Of a stretch of DNA of 64,000 nucleotides, positions 25,060-39,107 are shown piece after piece. The DNA lies in NCBI GenBank assembly GCA_023055505.1, contig JALIRH010000005.1, positions 930,001-994,000 of the forward strand. The letters run 5' to 3'. Position numbers and translations under genes: made by a program. The DNA is from Callipepla californica brunnescens (lineage: Eukaryota > Chordata > Aves > Galliformes > Odontophoridae). The notes under the pieces are model-generated. The model saw only the letters and a program-made list of their open reading frames with translations, was not told the DNA's origin and did not search any database. The stretch's first letter is position 1, and the number at the start of each line of letters is the position of its first letter.

Positions 25060-28050
25060 TGCTATTGCACCTGTGGGAGTCATGTACTTAAATTCCTATA
25101 GGAAATGAGAAAATCATAATAATAACTGTAAATAATAAATAAAAAACATTATATTGCATTATAGCTAGACAAATAAAGAAGTCTTTGAGTAAAAATTTCT
25201 GCCATGTGATAATTGTATTTCAGTGAAGAACAGCCTTATCCTCTTTCCACTCCAAAGCTGACCCTCAAAACTGTGAGGAACTGAAAAATATTTAAAGCAG
25301 AAAAGCTCAATGGTATTCAGTTTTATTCAAATATTTTCAATACTATACAAGAAAAGACAATCTCTCTTTATCTATTTTTCTTGGAACGTTAGGTTGAAAT
25401 TCAAAGAACAGACACATCTTTCAACATAAGAAGGCTTGCAAAAAGTTTTTTTTTACACTTCATGGTTAATTTATCTCTACTGAATATGACTGAAGAAAAA
25501 TTGGGCTTTAGCTATTCTTAAAATATGCCACTGTAACATACTACCATTGAATATTGCCAAGTTTCTGAGCTGTCAACCAGTCTTTGTACTCATGGCTCCG
25601 TGGAGGAAAAAAAAAAATAAAAAATTTTGATTTCATGCCATATGAAGACATATAAATAGGAAGGCCTGTTTCCTTGGAGGATATAATTTCATTTTATCTG
25701 GAGAGAATATGTCATCCTTAGCTCTAAATGTTATCTTGCACTTCACGTCTGTTTGTTTTTGACTTGTGTCTTTTTGTTGATTATGTTCTTGAAAGGTTAT
25801 TGTGTGCGTATATATGTCTCATTTATGCAAGATAAAAAATGCTGCTAGATTTAATTCTGATTGTGAAACTGTTTTCTGCCTTTCCTTTGGCTTCCTTCTT
25901 CTAATTCATTTATCTCCTTTGCTTGGTGCCTTGTCACAAGTCAGATATTCCTGTAATCAGTATTAAATAAGTGCTATTATATTATATGGGTAAAGTCTTG
26001 TTCCACTCTCTTATACCAACTCATAGTCTAAAGACACATTAATTTAAATGAAGATCTCCTAATGGGTGTAAAAGGATTTTTTTTTCTTGTCCAATTCGCT
26101 CTCCCTACCCCTCAGCAACTTCTACTTTACATAATGAAAAATGAATCCTGAATTATGGTCATGAAAAATTGAAAAATGAGCAAGCGATGCAGATGAAGGT
26201 GATACTAAGGTAGTACAGATTGTGATGAATGCAATTATGGTCAGGCCTGCAGTTTTTCTCTTACACGTTTAGGCTATTGTTGGGTTTTATTTGTTTAAGA
26301 TTTAGCAAACGATACATTCATTCTCGAGAAAGCTGAAGAACTTCAGCTTTATGGTTTTGTGATGAGGGAAATTCCAGTAGGCAGAGGAGAAATGGAATCT
26401 TTGACTCCTTCGTAGGTTATCCCTGGAGAAATTTGTTTAGAGGTACTGAAGATAAGTGCAGAAGTGATGCAGTACACTGAAAGACGACCACAGAGCTTCC
26501 CATGGGAAATGTCTTCTTTGTTAGGCTGCTCAATCAGGTTGTCTCAAGTGAGTTGAATATTGAATCCTTTTATCACAGGGAAACATTTACCACTGAAGGG
26601 AAACAGACTAGTCCATTACAGCCCACTCATAGCTTATCAGTTAGGAAGGATTGTTAATTTCTGGACCTGCTGATTGTGCTAAGATTGTAGAAAGATAGGT
26701 AGCTGCTATCGTTGCCAATTCTGTTTGCCTTTCTCTGTGGCTGAAACACTAATTGAGAAACCTGACTATCTTCAGTGCTGCATTTGAACAGTGTACAGTA
26801 AAGCAATACCTAATGAGATAAGAAGAAATAATTATTTCTGAGCAGTACTTGTGTTCAGCAGTAAGTTCACTGTAAGAGACAGGAGTGCAATGAAAAGAAA
26901 GTCATATGCAATCACACATGCTCCCCTTCTGCAGTGGCATGGATGAACCTAGACAACTTGAAACTAGAATGTATGGGCTAGATTCTGGTTGTTATAACAT
27001 GTAAATTGTTAAATATATTTAAATGGGGTATCTACAAATACATTGTGGAATCTCTTATAAGATTGAAGTTTTCCAGTCCTGATCGTTCATTCTTATGGAA
27101 AGCAAACAGACACATACCAATACATCCATTTTAGATCTCTAAGTAGCTGAATAATACAACTGAATTGTGACTTCACAAGTGAAAACTTAGTCTTGCTTAA
27201 TTTGCTGTTTCTTCTTCTTCTTAAATTCTAGTGCTGTTCTTCCTTACTGATAACTAAGTGACAAATAACCTAACTTACATATGTCCCCTCTTGTATATGC
27301 ATTACTACCATAGATGAGATAGTTTGATAATGTAGTTCACGACAGTAACGAAATTCGGACTGCAGTTGCATAATACAAATCAAAAGAATTACGGAAAAAA
27401 GTAAGAAGAAATCCAGAAAAACTGGATTTCAATTCCAAAGGCAAAACACAAGAGAAAAATATTTGTATGGGAGCAGTAGCAGAGCACACTAGGTGGTGCT
27501 GTAATCCTAATCGCAATTGCTGAATATGCATCTGCTGTGCTTTCCTACTGTCCCAACTTCTTGCAGTTAGCATTTTATAAGCTTCCAGTGGTGCTTTGTA
27601 CCATCAAAATGGTACAAAGACCTTGGAAAGGAGGAAGAGAACTTCACTATTACACTTCTCCTGGAGAAGATAACAATCAGCAAACTGATTGTCTGCATAG
27701 GCTGCAATGTGGCTGCAACATCACACACACTTAAACAGCTCTGTGTTATGTCTACCCCCCTTAGGAAACATTGCATGAGGAGGGAAAAGAAGACAAATGT
27801 TTGAAGGTGTAGGGTGTGTAGGACTTCAGACATACTGCATGGGTTTTCAGAAGTAATGTTTAATAATTCTTTCACAGCACTTTCTTGCTGCCCTGTAAGT
27901 ATGTCTACTTTAGGGCAACATTAGTATAGTACCACCACCATACCTTAAGTGTCTGTCTGTTGACAAGAAAAATAAGAGTAAAATCTTCTAAGAAGAAGTC
28001 ATTGCAGGGGAAAAAGAAATTATGTTGGAAATATTACCTGTAATTCTTTT

Positions 28051-28054
28051 TGTA

Positions 28055-28119
<65 letters not shown>
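28051..28119 (+). repeat. (TG)n(TA)n compound microsatellite
   Basis: About 69 bp: alternating TG for roughly 24 bases, then TA for roughly 35 bases, then three TATG units. Alternating purine-pyrimidine sequence of this kind can adopt Z-DNA or cruciform forms and is usually length-polymorphic. Confidence 0.97.
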
Positions 28120-28120
<1 letters not shown>

Positions 28121-31100
28121 ATAAAGAGTACTATGCGTTCACAGGGTTCCTATTAAGCTATTAACAGCTGAAAATACTCATCATGACTTGAATGGGAAAT
28201 GGTGTGGGGAGTTGTGAGTGCATTCCAGTTCAACATTTAGATTAATATGTTTGAACCCATACCCTAGACACAAATCAAAAGAACTACATTTTTATTTGTT
28301 TTACACAAGTGATATATTATTTTACTGTAGCACATTCTGTTAACGTTATTTAAATACTATTTTTTTCTCACCCAGTGTTCCGTATTAAACTGCAATTACA
28401 TGCTGATTTCCGCTGACAAGTAAGGTTTCATCAGACTTTTACTATTGTATCAGAAAATATTGTCTTTACTTTAGTTGATACATATTGCAGAAATTAACAA
28501 TAAATTAAGTCTAACTATTGGAAAATGAATAGAATCCCTTTACAAGTACTAGCACGCTGTCAGCACTGCCTGTATTAATCTTTATAAGTTAGCTTTGATA
28601 AAAAAAGTTCTAATATCAGGAAGTCTCTGCTCCAACTTCTTGATATATATATTTTCTCCAGTTCTCTATAAAGTTGCTCTCAAGGAGCCGCTTTTGTAAC
28701 TGAGGGGTGTGGTGACAGTGCTGCTCCCAACCCCACTCTTGCATCAGAGCCACTGCCATGCAGAAGGCGATGGCAGCAGCAGCTCCTTGCAGGAGCTGGC
28801 AAGAGTTCAGTTGTGCTGTACAGGGGATTCCTGTTCTTTAGTGAGGCACGTGACCTTACCAGATCTGCCTGCCTGCAGAGAACAAATAATGAGGAATATG
28901 CTTTCTTACAGTGACTCAGATCAAGGGGCATCAAGAGCTGTAGTCCTTTGGGCAAACCTCTTGAGCAGTATATCTTAGTTATGATATCGTACACGATCCT
29001 TGTGATTTGTTTTCCTTTTCTCATTTTGAAAAGTGGAATGTATTTAGGGTTTTATAAAAAAAATAAAAGATTTCCTGTTGTTTGAGTAGCAGGAGTGGAG
29101 ACACCTTGCATTTCTCACTGTTTGGCTTCTGAACACAACACTGTACAGTTCTCAGTAGTGCTATTAACTATGAAGTTGACCAAATTTTTAATATCTTTTT
29201 TATTCACATCTTCAAGCTAACTTTAGTAGATGAGGAAAATTAGATAACTTGTAGTAATTTGGATGAGCTGTATTGTTACATCCTGTAATATGACATGTCA
29301 GGGTAAGAAAATGCCATTTCCCTCAAGGAAATTGAAACAATGAACGTTTATTTTGAGATGGGAAAGATGCTATCAGTTTTAGGCAGAAGACCATCATATC
29401 TTATACTTATTGTGTAATTATCAAATTGTGACTAAAGCTGGAAAAGAATCTTGTAGAAAATAACTTACCACTGGTACACTGCTGACAACTTAATGAAGTA
29501 ACATTCCAAGGAATCTTTATAAGTGATTTTGAAAAGTTCATATTGCATCCTTCCTTGTTCCATAACTGTTCAATGTAAAAAGTTATTTGTGCCAAAGACT
29601 TTTCCTCTCCTGTTCCCCCTCCACTGATATAGGAGAGAAGTTCTTTCTGTTTGCTTACAGTAAAAGTTGTCCATACTTAAGTTGCTGGCAGCTTCAACAT
29701 CTGAAGACGGAGCAAGTGTTAGGCTAGTTAGGATTTTTCTCTTATGTTTGTGGGTTGGTTGGTTGGTTTTCAAAACAAAGAAGACAGGAAATTGCCATAG
29801 TCAAATATCATTTCAATTCAGATATTAGTTCCGTGGAGTCCCTTGAAATTCTCGCCTTCCAGTGCATCTCTCTTGAATATCTATCTCTTATGATGCTGAC
29901 ATCCTACTGGAAAAGTTTAGCTGTTAACACCAATGAAGTTTGGGAATATCTAACGTTCACTGGAATGTGACAAAAATTACCAAACTCTTCCTGTCAAAGA
30001 TGATGTTCAGTAGTTGCTAATCCGCATTAAAAACTGCTAAATGTGTTCCCTGATTAGTTCCTTGGCATACATGGAGAACATTCTGCCAAGTATGCAAACA
30101 TGAAAATGTAAAGAAATGAGGTGTAGCCTGTATTCTGCCTCTCCCATTGGCCCACCATCACGTCTCCTGCATCATATCAGTAGGAATATGAACAAAGTTA
30201 ACTTCTGTGATTTTTAGATCCAATTTTTTTTTGTGAATGTTCAGGTATGTTTATATTATTTGCAAGATTCTTCTGGTTTGTTTGTTTTTTTATAGTAAGC
30301 ATAAACCACAGGACCTTAATATTTATAATTCTTAAATTAAAATCAGTCATTAGCTTGACCAGAAATAATTCAGATTTCCAAACAATTTCTACTTAAGAAT
30401 AGTCATCAATGATGTAACCTATGTTTTCTTTTCTTTGTTATGTCACATCCTTCAAATTTACAATCGGTGTAAGAAAACATTAAGATAAAAATTGATTGTA
30501 GGTTAAACTCTGAGAAATAAATCTGTAGTTCTATAAAATCTGTTGAATTTAGGTTTGTGAAACTGTTTTCAGAATCCACACCATAACAAAATTCCTAACA
30601 TTTTTGCATGTTAATCAGAGATATCAAGGTGCCCTAAATACTTCTACAAGTCTTACCCTCTCACTTTGAGGTATTTGAAAGTTTTAGGCTCTTCCTTTTA
30701 GGTTCACACTGCACTGAAATTTCTGAGAAATTTGCACTAGTAATAGAACTGTGTTACATTGTATCTTTTCTGTTTAGATCTCTTCAATTTTCTTTAGCAG
30801 CTTTCAGATTTTGGAAAACAATTTTTCATTCTTTAAAAAAGAGGATTTTTAGGAGGACTATTCAAACTTAGTATTGCCTTAGGGTATGTGCACTACCAGT
30901 AATAGTCACAATTACTATAAAATGGTGAACAAGGCTGTGGGATATTTATCTTCTGGAAAACTTAAACGTGAACATTCAAAATCCTAGAGTATAGAAGTTC
31001 CCCAGCGTCACTTTTGGTTTATATCATTAAAGCAAAGAATATACAATTGATAATTTATCTCTGCAGGGGGAAAAAAAAAAAGAGAAATGTACAGAAAACA

Positions 31101-31367
31101 TATAGCTGTATTCATTCTATCAACAATATTAATTTTTGTATTGCTGTTCAACCTAGAAGTGCTCGGGAGATTGAAAAGCTTCACTAAGCAATTTGCAAGC
31201 ACAGCCTGAACCTGAATTGCGTCCAATTTCCTATATCTTTATTCTTGTGGCACTATTTTACAGAAATTTGGTTTATATTTAAGGTACAGTTGAAGAGGTG
31301 AGATTAAAAGACCGAGTCAGTTAAACAGAATTCCTGTGGGAGTGATATGATACGTTCACTTTGTTGT

Positions 31368-31413
<46 letters not shown>

Positions 31414-34400
31414 CATAAGAAGATCTTTGGATAAAATATGAACTGTAACTTTGAGTAAATATGAATCTTAGATATTTCAAGCTCTTGGAGGTCAGGGAAG
31501 TCATTCACATGATCAGTTTCATTCCTTCTTGAAGTATGTTAATGGAGGGTAAGAAGCAAACAAGTGAGGCATTTGTGCTCAAGTCTGTTGCTCTGAGTAA
31601 ACTCAAGGTTATTTAATTTTTTTTTCTGCTTATTTGTGAGAGCTAAGGATGGATCTGAAATAATCTGGACTGTCATATTTTAGAAGGAGAATGGTTGACT
31701 TTCCCTCTGATTTATTCTGTCCCATCAATCTCTGTGTCACCAGACCAGAACATGCAGTAGCTCATTTTTTTGAAGTGTTTTTCAGTATGTGTAATCAAAT
31801 TGCAACGATAATACCTGCAACTACTCACTGGTTTAAAAGGTAACCCTGTTAAATATCAACCAAAACCTTCTGCAGAAGACTGTTGTCCTCTGCTTGTGCA
31901 TGACTGGGCTGTTTACAGAAAACTGGCTGCATGTTTCTGGCTGTTTACAAATTGGCTCCAAAGGTTTATTTAGTAGTAATCTGCTTTCAGCAAGGTTATG
32001 CACACTGTTTCCAACTGATTTTCTGGACTCTCATGAAAAAGAGGAACTGTTTGAGTTTGTGTGCCTAGGCTTCACTTGTGACCTGATTTTTCAGGGCTTA
32101 TTTAAAAAGAAAGTTTGAGACATTTGTGGGATCTGCTTCTCAAGGAATTCTCTTCTGTGTAGATAGACTTGTTGGTGCATTCCTCATTTTTGAATCCCAA
32201 GGATGACTGAAGAGCGACACGCTTTTCTTGAGCACTATTTACCCATCATAAGAACCCATCAGAATAGATTAAATCTTAAACTGGTTAGATGTATTACCAT
32301 AACTATCTAAAAATACTATTTTTTTCCCCAAAAGCTCTTCATTTAATAGTACTTTTCTTTTTCTCTAGTGAAAACAATTTACAGCTCTGTTGATTGGTAC
32401 TGAAGCTGATTTCTCCTGTTGTGGTGTCTTATACCTTTGTGCAGGGAAATTTCTTTTTTTCTTATACTCAGCTAATACAGAAATCAATTGGGTTCAAGTT
32501 GCAATAAGGACAAAAAAGGCAAGACAGAAACCTGTCGTTAAGTGCAGATGAATAGAATGGCCTAGGTTGTGGGATCACTCTCTTGTTACTTATTTGAATT
32601 TTTTTTTATATTTATAATTTTATTCTTTTCATGAATTAAGTTAATGTGGGTGATACACATCTTAACATATTGGAATGTACTATAGATTATCTTGAGGACA
32701 TTTGGTGAAACTTTCTAGTACTGCTATTTTTTCTTTTTTCCTGCCTGTGTTTTCATTCTGCACAATACATAGTCCACCATATTACGTGCAATATTTTGTA
32801 AGTGCTAATTGCCAGTTTAAATAGAGTTGGTTAATTATATATAGCAAAAATAATAAATAATAATAATAAATAAAAAAAATCAAGACGTATACCTAAGCAA
32901 AGAAAACAACAGAACTAAAAGAACAAGGAAATATATTGTGTGAAATTATTGAAGAGTATTGATACCCTTGATTATGTTGAATGTGATGAGTGTTGTGGAG
33001 TCTTCTTAAAAGAACAGATTGCTTTAAAAAAATGTGCTCTTAATGAGAAACTATACAGTTTCTCTAAAAAAAAAAATTGTGACAAAGCAAAAGGAGATAT
33101 CCTTATGTTAAGAATCAAGCTGCACATCTAGAATATGATGGTATGCATATCTTAGGTGATGCGTGTGGGCAGAGAAGTACTGTGAATGATGTATACAAAA
33201 TAATTCAATAATCAGGTATTAAGCTAGTGTTGTCTAGGACTAAGCAATAGAAAAATGGGGTATTGAAAGAAGCAACACCTAACTACCCTTGGGCTTTCTG
33301 TTGAAAATAGATAGATTTCCTTCCCAGGGATCATAAAGTAGCAGGTACGTGATCCTTGGAGCAGAAAGAGAAAGGGATCGGTAAAGGAGAAAAAATGTCT
33401 GTAACACCTGAGAAATGAAAAACATAAAAACTGTGGACAGCTTTTCAAATTATTCTGACCAGTGTGCACTGTGAGTGTTTTGTGCATTTACTTGTTGTCC
33501 AGTAGTTATGAAAATGATTTCAGTCCAAGTCACAGAAAAATATTCTAGTTGTGTAGGTATTGCTTGAGAGATTTTGACGATATTAATAGTGGTGTACTTA
33601 ACTCCTTGCTTAAAATAACTTTGTGATGAGAGAGCATTCGTGACGTATTAAAACTAAGCCCGCAATCCCCAGAAGCCCAAGCAGCCTACTGAGTAATTTT
33701 TTAAGTCATGCTTCCATTATTTTGAATACCTTGATATCTTTCATGAAACTTTCAATGCAAACATGATCGTCAAATATGTGCATTAGAATTGAAATAGTTT
33801 CGTAATTACAAAGCATGAAAGCATTACCTGACATCTGTAAAGATGCTAGTCTGGCTGAGTAGATACTGAAGGAGGTACTTGTTGTGAAACATACATGTGT
33901 ACGGAACTGTAGGATGGAACTGGGAGATATAACTCCTATCTGCTACAATGCTGCACTTGGTTGCTGATCTTTGGAAACAGGTCATGTGCTCTTCAAGACT
34001 GATGTATGTTTTTTTGCCTTGTAGTGCTCCACAGCTGAAATTCCAGCTTTGAAAATTATATTTTTCAACATTTTGGATCCTCAGTATCATTGAAAATGGA
34101 AGGTAGCCCTCAAACTTGGGTGCTCTGAATAATTATGCTGTCAGTTTAGGCCCTGGAGAACAAGGAACAGTTGATACTGCTTTCCAAAGACAATACCAGG
34201 AAATGCCTTTCACTGAGCTGTTAAAGAAAAGCCTTTTAAAATAGCCACTAAGTCATTTTTGACTCTCTTCAGTTCTGCAATAAGATGACAGTATCTCATG
34301 ATGTGACAGTTATGGTGGTGTTGAGGGTGTTTATAAATGAATGTAGTGTAAAGTAATACTGTTGTGTAACCTTAGATAAAAGATGTGAATTAAGAATAAC

Positions 34401-37400
34401 AGTATTTTGCAGGGGAGCATATGGAATTATTTCTTAATGAAATCTGAAAAGTTAGGAGGAGAATTATACTCCATTGTCTTGTATGTCATATTAAGAGTAA
34501 GGATAAAATCAAATATTTTCCTTGAGGCTTCATTTCAATGGAAGTCAGCTACAGGGTGAAAAATATGCCTGGATAGAGCAAGAGGGACGGTGGGTATCTG
34601 CTTCTGCAAACTCCATTTTGTAGTTGGCAAGGGGCTGCATTACCTGCAGATAATTTCTCCATATTGCTGTTTACTAACACTGTCTTGATGCTATGGCAGT
34701 GTTCTAGTGAATGTGCTGATAAACATGGCACTTGGACCTGACCTTTTTGATCAATTCATTGAGAGTATGTGGGATTTTTGAAGGTGAGGCTAAATTGCTA
34801 GAAGGTCTCAGTATTGAAGACTTGTGGAATGTCTAATATATAGTTGTCATTAGTTATACAGTTGTATGCACAATGCTAGTATAAGCAACTAGACAATAAA
34901 ATTTGTCATAAAATAAACAGAAAGCAAAAACAAAACTGTGGTGGGGGTCAGATAAGGAGACAACAGTTTTGTTGATTTCGAAGAGACTGGAAGAAGGGGA
35001 GTCTCAGTAGTGGAAACTCTTCATGTGCATTTCACGTAGACATTGGTTATAAGCAGGATTATAATTTCTATGACACTAGCCTATTGGAAGAGTTGGCATG
35101 GATATCATTTTGAATAGCCTCATGGCGTGAAAACTGCAGGAGAAGGAAGGTCTCTGATGGCACATGCAAGATGTTCAGATTCTGGCCTCTGAAGCTTGCT
35201 TACAGATATTCATTTGGAAGAATTGTTTACGTGAAAGCAGTGAATATCAGGTACTTGATGCTTTGATTATGATGCTCATTTGGTGCTTAATTTCATTAAC
35301 CATGTTTTAGACCATATGGACTACTTGCTGCTTAATCTAAAAAGATGGTGGTTCTTCCAGGAGGATGCTTATCTTCCCAATGCCTAACTTCCTTTTCAAA
35401 TAATTTTCACCATAAATATAAATTAAATTCTAAGGGTAAGATATTTCCTCAGAAGAAATCTGTTTAAAGAGTTACATTAGTGATTTGATGCTGTAGCTGA
35501 CTTCAGAAAACTTTCAGTGAAGGAAGTGTTAGCTTATCCCTACAGTTTAGGAGATGTCAGAATACATAATTTGTAAAGGTCAGCACTTAGGTAGCCATCT
35601 TCTCAATACTGAGAGGCTGGAGCAGCAGGACAAAGATCACAACTTTGGGCAGATTGCCTTATCTTGAGCGGAAAGAAAAACTCCAATCAATTGCTTTGCT
35701 TTAATCATGTTTTAAAAAGCTTGAGCAAATCTTTCCTCCATTATAAAGCAAAGAAGGATTTGTCCCCTTATGATGACCTTCCTAGAGCAGTTAAAATGTA
35801 GGAAAATGAGTTTAGCAGCTGTCAAAATTAGTGCAACTCCAGGGACTAATAAAAACCGTACTGTTGAGACATCAAATAACATCCTTGGGATGTGGGACAA
35901 CACCTAATGTGCGTTTTGTCTGACCTACTATATACGTGTGTGGCAACCCTTGAGTAAACTAATTAACTTGGAAAGAGACATTTTGCTTGGGTTTCAAATT
36001 GTGTGTACTACTTAAAAGAGCATAAATGTTTGATTAAGCCTATGGGATTAAAACATCATCTGAATTTGTGAAGAGCAGCATTTCAATATTCAAGCATCCC
36101 TTACAAAATGAATATTAATTTGCTGTTTCTTCAGTGTGCATGATTCCTGCTGTATACATATAATAGTGCTTACAAATATAAAATATTTACTGGGTCTGTG
36201 ATTGACAAAACCTGATAAATGCATATGTATTCAATGTATAGTAAAAAATGCAAAGATCTACTAAGCATGCCTATTTCTAGATACTAAAACAAACAATAAA
36301 AATACCTGTAGAAAATATATAAATATGTTTTTTTTAATGTAGAATTCAGTACCTTTTAAAGTCATCATAAATGAATAAATAAATAGACAGATCCTCAAAT
36401 ACCAAGCTAGGGAAGGTCTCCAGGCTTATCTGGATGACTGGTGACTGAAGAAAAAATGTCTTCCCTTTGCTGTCTCTTCTCTGCCCAAACCTCCCCCTCT
36501 TCAAGACAGAGTGAACAAGAGGTGTATCTTGTATGTCAGACGAAGTAGGAAGAGGTTAGAATTGCCAGAAGTTGAGCTGAAACAGACTGCATGGAAATAC
36601 AAACAAGCAAACAAAAAGATGATTTAGATATATAAACAAGAAACAAATAGGATGTTTGCATTGGTTCCAAAACAAGAGCAGTATTTTAGTTTAGTTTTAA
36701 ATGGTGGTGTAAAAAGTCTGCAAAAAATGATGCCTAATTGTTTTAAACTTGTGGCAATAGAAATCACCTTCTTAATGATCAAATCAAAGCTCTGAATGTA
36801 CTATGCTCCAAATGGATTGTTGGTGAGAAAGGGGTAAATGCTTTCAAGATTTTTGACATTTCAGGTCTGCTAGCAAGTATTATATTCTAGTATATTTTGT
36901 TAAAACTTAAACATTCTGATTTATTTAATAAAGAAAGAGTTGAAAGAATAAGTTACAATTCAAGTTTATAAACAGTATACTTTTCTGAACGAGCTTAACC
37001 TTTGATAATTTCCAATTCTGATCATGTGTGTAGTTATTTTCTAATCCCCTAACTAAATTTTGCTCAAGCTTTTGGCATACAACGTGTATGTGTATGTACC
37101 ACTGTCACTGTTGCTTGTGTTTTGCATTGGACATTTGATGCTTGCTGTGGGGCAGTGTGATGTTCTGTGGCTTGTTTTGTGCTGGACTGGAGTGCATTAT
37201 TTCTGTGGACTCTCAAGATTCTCTTTGCTTGATCATTTAGATTCTGAGGGTTGATGCTTTGTGCCTGCAGGAAATTTCCGTCCAGGAAACTTCCCTTATG
37301 CAGGGTGCTACGTAAATTCTTGCCTTGTCTTTCATTAAAAGATATGTTCTGTGAAAATATATATATAAATGGTGATGCCAGCTGGTTGTAACCAAAACCC

Positions 37401-37440
37401 AGTGCTTCTTGAATCAGCTTCTTAAACTACTAATGGGATA
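28120..37440. other. Intergenic, nothing recognised apart from the T39 tract
   Basis: AT-rich. A GC-richer stretch at about 28680-28880 carries a CACGTG E-box at 28847-28852 and overlapping frames on both strands that I do not recognise. An AAT-rich run lies at about 32848-32880. The frames at 31894-32118, 33224-33487 and 33824-34090 are short, without domains. Confidence 0.6.
31370..31408 (+). repeat. T39 homopolymer
   Basis: An uninterrupted run of 39 T's (A39 on minus). The Lys-rich minus-strand frame over it is an artefact. It may be the A-tail of a minus-strand retroposed sequence, but no recognisable body lies to its right. Confidence 0.95.
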
Positions 37441-37716
37441 GAATAGTGCCCAGTGACAGAACAAGGGGCAGAAGGTACAAACTGGTACATAGGAAGTTCC
37501 ATGCAAACACTAGGAAAAACTCTTTTACTGTGGCGGTGACAGAGCATTTGAACAGGCTGCCTGGAGAGGTTGTGGATTCTCCTTCTCTGGAGATATTCAA
37601 GACCAATATGGATGCCTTCCTGTGGAACCTACTGGAGGGAACATGCTTTAGCAGGGGCTTGAACTGAGGATCTCCAGTGATCCCTTCCAACTCCTACAAT
37701 TCTGTGATCTTGTGAA
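37441..37716 (+). mobile_element. CR1 LINE 3' fragment (+)
   Basis: About 275 bp. CR1 3' UTR landmarks are CAGTGACAGAACAAGGGGCA, GAACAGGCTGCCTGGAGAGG, TTGTGGATTCTCCTTCTCTGG and the end GATCCCTTCCAACTCC...ACAATTCTGTGATC. Open frames on both strands here (37430-37690) are read-through of this repeat and not genes. Confidence 0.92.
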
Positions 37717-39088
37717 AATAACAGTAAATAGTTGCCTGCTTACCTACTGTCACAACTTGACTGTATATGTTGCTGTTCACAAAGCAGGAAACATATCTCC
37801 AGCCCTCAAAACATAAAATTGTGTAGTTGTACCATTTTTAAAGAAGGAATTAATTATAAGGGCTGGAGAGGGATTAAAGGCTACATTATGAATGCATTAT
37901 AAACACTGGTTATTAATGGAAGTTAATGCCCTGGCTACAGTGAGAAACTCTTGCTCTCCAGTGACCTTGGAGAAAATCTGCTTTCCAAAGACACAATTCA
38001 CCTATTTCAAGTGGCATTGTGGAAAAAAGCCAAAAGCTTTGAACCACAATTTCTTTTTCACAAGCAACTGAAGACAAATTTTATTAGATTTTTTTTTTTA
38101 TTTATTTTTCTTCCAAAAAGACAGTAGCAACTATTCACTGACTACGTTCAGAGAAATGAGCGTAGAGGACTGTCCAACAGAGTCTTTTGTAACACTTAAC
38201 TGACTGGGATGCTTACCATTCAGTTTGTTTATTTTTTTTCCTTTGCCTTGCCTGGGGCCTTGCATGTTGGTTACTGCCAGCTCTGAAAATAAATCTTTGC
38301 CACTCTCAGGTAGAGAAAAGCAGGACGATCAGTAGAAAACCATTGCTGGGTTGGTCTGTTTCCCTCAATACATTTACTAGAAAATCTTGTGGCTATGGTT
38401 CAAAGTACCTATGAAATAACTCACCCCAAAGTATTAAATAAGAAATAGATGGATTTTAAAATGATCAGTGCGCATAACTGTAAACTCAGATGCTTCCATT
38501 GCTTATGTATCTTTAAAGTGTGTTCAGTAAAATTGATCAACTTTTCAGCTGTTAGTACAAATGTCCTGTGTCATCTTGATAACTAAAAGCCACCAATGGG
38601 TAATAATTTAGCCATAATAATTTCATTTTAAAAGGAATCTGTGTTGACACCATAATTATGCTAATTGTGCGGATAGACATCAGATTATTCTTTGCAAATG
38701 TTATCTGAATTGTTGTTTTCAATGTCAGACCTCTCTGTAAGCCCTTATTTTAAAATCTGTTCTAAATCTAATTGCTCTTTGGAACTCAGACCTCCATGAT
38801 GTGTGTTATTTTATGTGGATTATTTAAAGAACAGATTACAAATAAAATCAGTGTCAGTGGGATGTAGTAAAATTTTCCTTTAATATGTGGTGGCAGGGCA
38901 TGAAACCAGGAAAAGACCAAAGAAAATGGGGAATGAGTATAGCCCAGCAACGAAGTGTGAAGAGAAAACTTGCAAGTCTGCTGGTGCTATACTTGGGTAG
39001 GAAGTGGTTTGCGTAAAACTGGTAATTGGTGTCAGGTTTTCAGTAGAAGTTGGGTTGGTTTTCATTCAAAAACGAAACATAAGAAAGC

Positions 39089-39107
39089 AAAATAAATAAA
39101 TAAATAA
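39089..39107 (+). repeat. (AAAT)n microsatellite
   Basis: About four and a half AAAT units. Confidence 0.9.

Larger units (their letters stand above)
23631..28050. other. Intergenic; small repeats and two perfect hairpins only
   Basis: No gene was recognised. It holds the GCT microsatellite, the A-rich pair and the 15-bp duplication listed above, plus perfect short hairpins at 26329-26350 and 27594-27619 (see findings). The frames at 27337-27573 and 27567-27875 are short and unrecognised. Confidence 0.6.

Noticed and set aside
28847..28852. CACGTG E-box in a GC-richer stretch
   Set aside because: A single 6-bp motif is too common to call a regulatory site.
31304..31504. Lys-rich minus-strand open frame
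   Set aside because: Its core is the T39 homopolymer.
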